64,000 nucleotides of DNA from Akebia trifoliata (lineage: Eukaryota; Streptophyta; Magnoliopsida; Ranunculales; Lardizabalaceae), in assembly GCA_017979445.1 (NCBI GenBank), contig CM030706.1, positions 18,276,967 through 18,340,966 of the forward strand. Direction: 5' to 3'. The position numbers and the translations under genes are program-made. Positions 57,348-64,000 of this stretch are shown in pieces. The notes under the pieces are model-generated. The model had not been told where the DNA came from, ran no database searches, and was given only the letters and a program-made list of their open reading frames with translations. Numbering within the stretch: the stretch's first letter is position 1; the number at the start of each line of letters is the position of its first letter.

Positions 57348-59011
57348 TGAAAGCGCCCTCGATCCGCGGATCCGCTTTTGACCCTTGAGGTTTGGGAGTC
57401 GCCACCTAGTTATTATGGTCTAGGAACCGATCAATGACTCTAAACGGATAAAGAACTAATCTAGAATAGAAAAGAAAACTAAATTCGAGGATCATGTTAT
57501 GGGGTTGGAAGGTGTTAGGCACCAACCCCGCCCGACCAAAATCGATCTCTACTAATTTTCAAATAAGTTACATTGCTAAAAAACCTAGATAAAAAAAAAA
57601 TAAAGAAATTATACCTTTTCGATAGCAAAGACCTTGTTCCCTCAGATCCGACAAAAACTGCTCCTTGTACCGTACTCCTTGCTTTGTTTTATTTCCGGAT
57701 TTGATTTCTGATCTCCGAGGCAAGGTATCTCTTTTTTGATCTGGATTCTTCGAGTTTGTTATGGGTTTTGGGGTATTTTTGAAGGGTTTTTAGGTGTTTT
57801 TTAAGGCTAAAATCGAAAAAGGGATGTTAGGTAAGGAGTTGGGGCTCCAAAACTAGAGTTTATGGGAGGCTATGGGGGCTTTTTGACCTATTTCTCTTAG
57901 GGTTTATGATTTGATACGAAAATAGGATTTGAGGACCCCTATTTATAGATTTTTTTAAGGGTTGATTTAGATAGAATTAGTGTTTAATTAGAGTTCTTTT
58001 AGTTAGAGTTGTATTTTAGTTAGTTGTATTTTAATTAGAGTTGTATTTTAATTAGAATTGTTTTAGGTAGAGTTATATTTTAGTTAGAACTCTATTAAAT
58101 AGAGTTATTATTTAATTAGAACTCTATTAGGATTTTGACTTTTGATCTTATTTGATTGACTTTTAATATCTTGATTTTAGTCTTGCTTAATTGACTTTAA
58201 TTTTGAATTTAGTCTTACTTGATTGACTTTAAATTTTTGGAGAACCCCCCTCTATTATATCTTTAATTCTTTGGACCCCCAAATGGAGGGGTTTTTAAAG
58301 AAATATCTCACGAACCCTCAACAATTTTTCATGAGAGTTCGATTGATCGATTTTTTAGTTCAAAATTTTAAATTAATTTCATTAATGTCTCACTTTAATT
58401 ATTTAATATTTTATTTATTAATTTCAAAATTTTTAATTATGAAAATTGTGAAATTATCGTTTTACCCCCGGAAAAGACTTTTCACGTTTTAAGTCGATTT
58501 TTAATGTTCTAAGATGTTTTAGAATCGATTTTTCGTAAGGAATTCAATGGAAATATTAGTTTGTGTCATTTATGAAATTTTTTTGTGAAATGGTCATGAA
58601 CTTTATGAGGGGCATTTTCGTAATTTTGTCGAATTCTGTTAAAATTAGTGAAAGATTTATTTAATTTCGATTTATTATTTTATGTGTTCGAAAGGGTTTT
58701 CCTAATTGTAACGTAGGCTCTAGGGTTGTTTTAATGTTAGGGGTATTTTGATAATTTGATCAATTTTTAGTGATTTTTATCGTGAAGCTTTTTTTGGGTC
58801 TGCAAGATGATGATTTCTATGTTTCTAGAGTCGTATTTTCCTAGCGTAGCGTGGTTTCTAAGATTTTGTCAGTTCGAGATACCTCATCCGGATTTCTGAA
58901 ACATATCTGGTAACAAAATAAAGCAATGGAATAAACATCCATTATTGGGAATCATTGCCATCGGGTTGACGAGTTGATTAATCAGGCTAGTGCAAAAATG
59001 AGGTGTCTACA
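57348..59011 (-). repeat. 3' LTR (F) of element 3
   Basis: It runs TGAAAGCGCC to GAGGTGTCTACA on the plus strand (1664 bp) and has a polypurine tract, not a primer site, on its inner side. TATA box at 57940-57947 (minus). Confidence 0.95.
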
Positions 59012-59026
59012 GATGCCCCTCTTTGG
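59012..59026 (-). other. Polypurine tract of element 3
   Basis: The minus strand reads CCAAAGAGGGGCATC immediately before the 3' LTR start TGTAGACACC. Confidence 0.85.
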
Positions 59027-59380
59027 CAGAGGGTTGAAGCAGACTAGATAGCAAATCTATTTTGGTAGATAGTGCGATATCCGAATGCCAAAGCTAGTGA
59101 CAGTTCATTTTGCAGCCTGATTTAGCAATTCGTCGGGGTGTTCGGATCCTTAAGGGAAAACTCTCCCCGAACAAAAAGATTGTCAGGTCCTTGAGCGCAA
59201 ACTCTCACTGACGGTGTCAGATCCTTGAATTTTAGAAAATTCTCCTTGACTGATGTAACAACTGTGCAAGTGTGTAATTTAAAATCTAAGAGATTAAGTT
59301 GGAACTGAGTAAAATCTGAGCATAATTTGAGCATAATCTGAGCATAAACTGAGCATAATTTGAATATAAACTGAGCATAA

Positions 59381-59650
59381 TTCCGAGAAAACCCTCGGCG
59401 GCATCTGAGCATAATTCCGAGAAAACCCTCGGTGGCATCTGAGCATAGTTCCGAGAAAATCCTTGGCGGTAACTGAGCATAATTCTGAGAAAATCCTCGG
59501 CGGTAACTGAGCATAATTCTGAGAAAACCCTCGGCGGCATCTGAGCATAGTTCCGAGAAAACCCTCGACGGTAACTGAGCATAGTTCCGAGAAAACCCTC
59601 GGCGGCATCTGAGCATAATTCCGAGAAAACCCTCGACGGCATCTGACTGA
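59381..59650 (-). repeat. 34-bp tandem array in 3' UTR of element 3, 8 units
   Basis: Units contain ttccgagaaaaccctcggcg, then gcatctgagcataa. A shorter 11-13-bp motif (tgagcataat) repeats just before at 59305-59380. The 34-bp length makes all three minus frames show the same cycle; these are not proteins. Confidence 0.9.
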
Positions 59651-61120
59651 GTAAAACTGAGACTAAAGGAATAAATCTGGGAAAGAACGATTGAAAATGA
59701 ATCTGGAAAAGAGGGGTTGGATCTGGAAATGAAGAGATCTGAGACAGAATGAATGTCCTATCTCTTATGTGAGATCAAAATGCTTTTGTTTGAACTTCGA
59801 GGTTTTATCCAAAAGTTTTATGAATTTAAAACCCGAGTTTTTATCTCTTTTGAACCTCAAAAGTTTTTTCGAAAAACTGTTATCAAGAGGGTAACCTTAA
59901 GTTTGGGGTTCTTATTATCATTGCTTAAAAACAAAATGCCCCTAGTTTGACAATGAACATGGCATTGAAGATAATTGAACACATCATGCAAAAATAAAAA
60001 AAAATGCCCCTAGTATAAGGGGGAAAAGTTATATTAAAGAAGAAAGAAAATGCCCCTTGTATGAAGGTTTGAAATATTTGATTACCACAAGCACAATAAA
60101 GATCCAACTTTTAATTTTGATTAATTTTATTAAAGATTTTTAGTCAGGCTCAAGAGAACAAAATATTTCCTTTTGGGACTCATCATAGAATTCACCATTT
60201 TCTCCATTAGTTCACTCGGAGAAGTAAACATTTTCAGATTGATCGTAGACAAGATACTTGTGGATTCTGAGTCTATGTCTGGTTTAAGCTAAGTATTGAA
60301 CTTGATTATTTGGACTTCTGATGTTTCATCTTGGACTGCTCTCAGTTTGGGATCTTCTTCTGTTTTTCTTTGTTGCTCTAACTTTTGCCTAGATCGCCTT
60401 TTCAGGTTTTCAATCTATCGAGCTTGCTCTAGCTTTTGCCTAGATCGCCTTTTCAGGTTTTCGATTTAGCGAGCTTTTTTTTTTTTTTCTTGGCTCTGAT
60501 TGTTGTCAAAGTTATCCTTTCAGATTTTCAACCTTACGAGCTTGCCTTAATTTTTGCCTAAGTCGTCCTTTTCGGATTTTCAACTTAGCAGGCTTCATCA
60601 TTTTTTATCTTTTTTCTTCTCCTCTGAACTTCTAGAGTTACTGTTTGATTATGCTTTACTATCTTCCTTGACTTTTTGTGCGGTACTTAGGAGGACTTTT
60701 ATAGGTAAGCTTAGGACTGGGAATAAAAAGAAAGGAATTTTGAGGTTCAAAAATCCAAATGCCCCTTGTGTGGCATTTCCTTTTAAATTGTTTTCTTTTT
60801 TCCTTAAATTTTCTTCCCCATTTTGGATTTCTTTTTCTTTTGAATTTTTTCTTGATTTTTTATTGTGTGGGGAAATAGATTTTTTTTTTTTTGATATGGT
60901 CGGGCCTGAAGTAGCTTCTCAGGTTGCCTACATACCCTAGAATTTTGGGATCAGACCAAAACGTAGTTCGAAGCTTCCCTTCCCTAGGTTAGGTGATCGG
61001 GCTGAGAAAGAAAAAAGGCATAATTTTTCTTTTTGAAAAGGCTGCTAAGGGGTTGAGAAATGATATGTTGAACCAGGTAGCTGGTTAATATGAGGATTGA
61101 TTCGGCCAAAGATGGCCTCC
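59651..61120 (-). other. 3' UTR of element 3
   Basis: It contains three copies of a segment with core aatgcccctagt (59930-60065) and four copies of a roughly 51-bp unit with core gcctagatcgccttttcagg (60355-60595). No gene is seen; the frame at 60554-60940 is not conserved in the relatives. Confidence 0.7.
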
Positions 61121-61393
61121 TTAAATGTAGTACCGTTTGATTTGATCAAGGTTGGTTGGTTCTGATAATTCGATTCCATCATGATCTTGAAGCCAGACAG
61201 CTTTTCCTTGTAGTATTTCCTTGACGATGAACGGACCTCCCCAATTTGGTTTGAACTTCCCTTTGGGGTTAAAAATAGGTGTCCGATTCTCTTTGAGTAC
61301 TAAATCCCCGACTTGTAAGTGACGGGCCTTGATCTTTTTGTCAAACGCACGGGCGACTCTTCTTTGATAAGCTTGCACGTGATACAAAGCTCT
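61121..61393 (-). pseudogene. Integrase C-terminal domain of element 3
   Basis: The frame (YHVQAYQRRVARAFDKKIKA, then LQVGDLVLKENR, KFKPNWGGPFIVKEIL and TNLDQIKRYYI) is the DNA-binding C-terminal part of integrase. It is in the same frame as the core and is separated from it by one TGA at 61394-61396. Confidence 0.9.
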
Positions 61394-61396
61394 TAG

Positions 61397-62020
61397 TCAT
61401 TTTTCTTCGATCAAATTCAATTCTTCATACCGTTGTCGAACCCAATCCGCTTCTGACAACTGACTTTCTAATAAGACCCTGAAAGATGAAATTTCCATTT
61501 CAACTGGCAAGACTGCTTCCATGCCATACACTAAGGAGTAGGGAGTAGCTCCAGTGGAGGATCGAATTGAAGTCCGATATGCCCATAATGCAAATGACAG
61601 TTTTTCTGACCAATCTCGATGTGATTGACACATTTTCCTGATGATAGTCCTGAGATTCTTATTAGTTGCTTCGACTGCTCCATTAGTCTGATGATGGTAA
61701 GGAGATGATTTGTGGTGTGAAATTTTGAACTTTGAACATAATTTGATAACCTCAGCTTTGAAGTGTGACCCGTTATCAGAGATCAACTCCGAAGGTATCC
61801 CGTATCGACTGATGATGTTCGTTTGAATAAACTTTGTAACTCGAGACGCAGTGAGGACAACATAAGAAGCAGCTTCGACCCATTTGGTAAAATAATCGAT
61901 GGCAACTAGAATGTATTCATGCCCGTTTGATGCCTTAGGCGATATTTTACCAATAATGTCAATTCCCCAGACTGAGAATGGCCATGGTGAAGTCAATCCC
62001 ACTAATTGAGATGGTGGCAC
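61397..62020 (-). pseudogene. Integrase catalytic core of element 3
   Basis: The 207-residue frame shows the DDE residues: D in FSVWGIDIIG, D in ELISDNGSHF and E in NGAVEATNKN, followed by SIRSSTGATPYSLVYGMEAV. It would join the DNA copy to the chromosome. Between the zinc finger (CHKCHHLN) and this core about nine residues usual for the family are missing and the frame shifts, so a small deletion broke the polyprotein here. Confidence 0.9.
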
Positions 62021-63306
62021 TTATGACAGGTTTTGACCATGTGATGACAATCTGTTTCCATCGTGGGCCAGTAGTATCCTTGTCTCATAATTTTCTTAGC
62101 TAACATTTTCCCACTCATGTGAGGGCCACATTCTCTTGAATGTAGTTCAACCATTATCTGTTCAGCTTGATCTTCATCAACACACAACAAATGAATCCCA
62201 TCATAAGACCTTTTGTATAAACTTCCTACGCACAAGATGAATTGAGATGCTAATCTTAGTAGGATTTGTCGTTCCTTCCTCGATGCTCCTTCCGGGAATT
62301 CATATTTTTCCAAGACTCTATTTATATCTGTGTACCATGGCTTTCCATCGGGTAGTCGAGTAGTAATGTTGATCTGATGGCAGTATGCGGGTTTGTCTTT
62401 GACTTCAACAGTGATCGGCCTCAATTCCATGCCAGGGGGTAAATGGATCATTGAAGATAAAGTTGCTAAGGAGTCAGCAAATCTATTATCCTCCCTTGAC
62501 AAGTGTTGGAACAGGATAACTTTAAACTTACTGACTAAATTTAACAAATACTCATGATAAGGTTTCAATTTTTCATCCCTAGTCTTCCATTCTTCCAATG
62601 ACTGATGTATGGCCAAGACTGAATCCCCAAAAACTTCAATTTTTGAAATGCCCAAGTTCAAAGTAGCTTTAAGCCCCGCGATGCATGCCTCATATTCAGC
62701 CGTGTTATTAGTGTTCGAAAAGGCTAATTTAATAGCAATAGGAATGTGGCATCCTTCCGGAGAAAACAGGACTGCCCTTATTTCATACCCATTTTGATTG
62801 GCAGTTCTATCAAAGTACAACTGCCATGTTTGGTTCTGCGGTTCTTCTTTAACATGCAAGATGTTCTCATCAGAGAATTGATCAACAGGCTTTATTCCTT
62901 CTACTACAGGATGATCTGCCAAGTATTCTGCTATAGCTCTCCCCTTAATAGATTTCTGTGTAACATGCGTGATGTCAAACTCTAATAGCAACAATAACCA
63001 TTGCGCGGTTCTCCCTATCAACGCCGGCTTTTCGAAAAGATACTTGAGAGGATCCATTCGAGATAACAGGATAATTGAATAAGATAGCATATAGTGCCGG
63101 AGTCTCTGAGTAGCCCACACCAGTGCTAAGCAAGTTTTTTCGAGAGACGAATACTTTCGTTCATATTCTAACATCTTTTTACTGATGTAGTATATATCCC
63201 TCTCTTTGCGAGTATCTTTGTCATACTGTGCAAGCATGCATCCCATAGCTTCTTCTGTAAGCGACAGATAAAGAAGAAGTGGTTCACCCGGTGTAGGTGG
63301 GACCAA
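62002..63306 (-). pseudogene. Dual RNase H and integrase zinc finger of element 3
   Basis: The 434-residue open frame begins with the connection RNase H of RT (YLSLTEEAMGCMLAQYD, IYYISKKMLEYERKYSSLEK, LRHYMLSYS). A second, archaeal-type RNase H follows: LYFDRTANQNG, TAEYEACIAGL, EVFGDSVLAIHQSLE and NRFADSLATL, with all four acidic positions present. Two RNase H domains are the hallmark of the Tat lineage. The end carries the HHCC finger (HSRECGPHM to TCHKCH). The frame is part of the pol polyprotein; its internal ATG is not a true start. Confidence 0.9.
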
Positions 63307-64000
63307 AGTAGGTGGGTTTAAGAGATACTCCTTGACTTGGTCGAAAGCCTTTTGACATTGCTCATTCCAAACTGTTAGTTCATTCTTCTTGAGAAGCTTG
63401 AAAATAGGTTCACAGACGTTGGTGAGTTGAGCGATGAATCTACTAACAAACTGGATTCTGCTTAAAAAATCTCAAATCTGTTTTTCAGTCTCGGGTGGCG
63501 GCATCTCTTGGATAGCTTTAATCTTCACAGGGTCTGCTTCGATCCCTCTCTAACTGACGACAAATCCCAATAATTTTTCAGAAATTACTTCAAATACATA
63601 TTTCTATGGGTTGAGGCGGAGTTGGTACTTTTGAATCCTTGTGAGAAACTTTTCTAACGCAGTAACATGCCCTAGTTGTTCTCTGGATTTGACTATCATA
63701 TCATCTACATATACTTCGACCTCCTTGTGTATCATGTCATGTAGTAAAGTCATGGCCGCTCTTTGATAGGTAGCTCCAGCGTTCTTCAAACCAAAAGGCA
63801 TGACCTTGTACTAGAAGGCCCTCTACTGTGTGATGAACGAAGTTTTTTGTATATCTCGAGGGTCCATTTTTATCTGATTGTACCCCGAAAATCCACTTAT
63901 GAAGGACAGCAAAGCGTGCCCTGCTGTACTATCTACTAGGACATCTATGTGTGGTAAAGGAAAACTGTCTTTTGGGCTTGCTTTATTTAGGTCTCTAAAG
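63307..64000 (-). pseudogene. Reverse transcriptase of element 3 (partial)
   Basis: From the window edge the minus strand shows RDLNKASPKDSFPLPHID, FSGYNQIKMDP, MPFGLKNAGATYQRA and the catalytic VEVYVDDMIVKSREQ (63604-63801 frame), then LLGFVVS, FVSRFIAQLTNVCEPIFKLL and FDQVKEYLLNPPTLVPP. Stops lie near 63815-63830, and at 63604-63606, 63550-63552 and 63472-63474. The N-terminal RT part is outside the window. Confidence 0.9.

Larger units (their letters stand above)
57348..64000 (-). mobile_element. Element 3: Tat/Ogre-like element with pol, 5' part outside window
   Basis: On the minus strand: RT (from 64000), two RNase H domains, integrase (to 61121), 3' UTR with arrays, polypurine tract (59026-59012) and 3' LTR F (59011-57348). 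Gag, protease, leader and 5' LTR lie to the right of the window. LTR and 3' UTR are close to those of elements 1 and 2, so it represents the autonomous form of that family, although this copy now has stops. It inserted into the end of element 2; the local target copy would be ggcat (57343-57347). Confidence 0.9.

Noticed and set aside
59122..59642. Three overlapping minus-strand frames up to 164 residues
   Set aside because: All show the same cycle in different frames because the unit is 34 bp; not coding.

Overview
The window looks like heterochromatic, gene-poor nuclear DNA of a flowering plant, probably a eudicot. It is AT-rich, almost every coding trace belongs to a transposable element, and the only intact host gene is a VQ-motif protein (about 23.7-24.4 kb). 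I cannot name the species. I see no rRNA, tRNA gene, CRISPR array or bacterial operon.

Most of the sequence is nested Ty3/gypsy retroelements. Three elements belong to one Tat/Ogre-like family with LTRs of about 1.7 kb (sense start TGTAGACACC, sense end CTTTCA) and, where the start is visible, a primer-binding site complementary to tRNA-Arg. Element 1 is on the minus strand at 1-10761. Element 2 is on the plus strand at 46680-57347. Both have lost almost all of gag-pol but keep the same residual pieces: the pre-RT linker joined to a deleted integrase. Element 3 is on the minus strand at 57348-64000 and runs off the window. It still carries RT, two RNase H domains and integrase, and it sits inside element 2 very near that element's 3' end. 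Solo LTRs of the same family lie at 5081-6813 (perfect ATAGG target duplication, inside element 1) and at 41036-42492 (inside an older relic LTR).

Element 4 (minus, 13129-21602) is a related Tat/Ogre-like element with a long open gag-protease frame. Its leader holds two tandem arrays, one made of small hairpins, and its 5' LTR sits in a LINE whose 3' half follows at 21608-23128. Its 3' half is missing and it joins a CACTA/En-Spm TNP2 transposase remnant at about 13128. Element 5 (plus, 29548-36202) is a complete but decayed chromovirus of CRM type, with two LTRs, a tRNA-Met primer site and a reading frame that runs into the 3' LTR. A putative Athila-like solo LTR lies at 55239-56972 and a putative Tekay-like LTR at 37211-40176.

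DNA transposons are represented by two copies of a long-TIR, Mutator-like MITE family (26215-27463 and 43176-44638). The second copy carries a 9-bp target duplication and a PIF/Harbinger-type MITE with a TTA target duplication (43260-43912). The most informative signals are the order of nested insertions, the shared deletions of elements 1 and 2, the tandem arrays that fill the untranslated regions of the Tat/Ogre-like elements, and the hairpin array with a paired base change in the leader of element 4.
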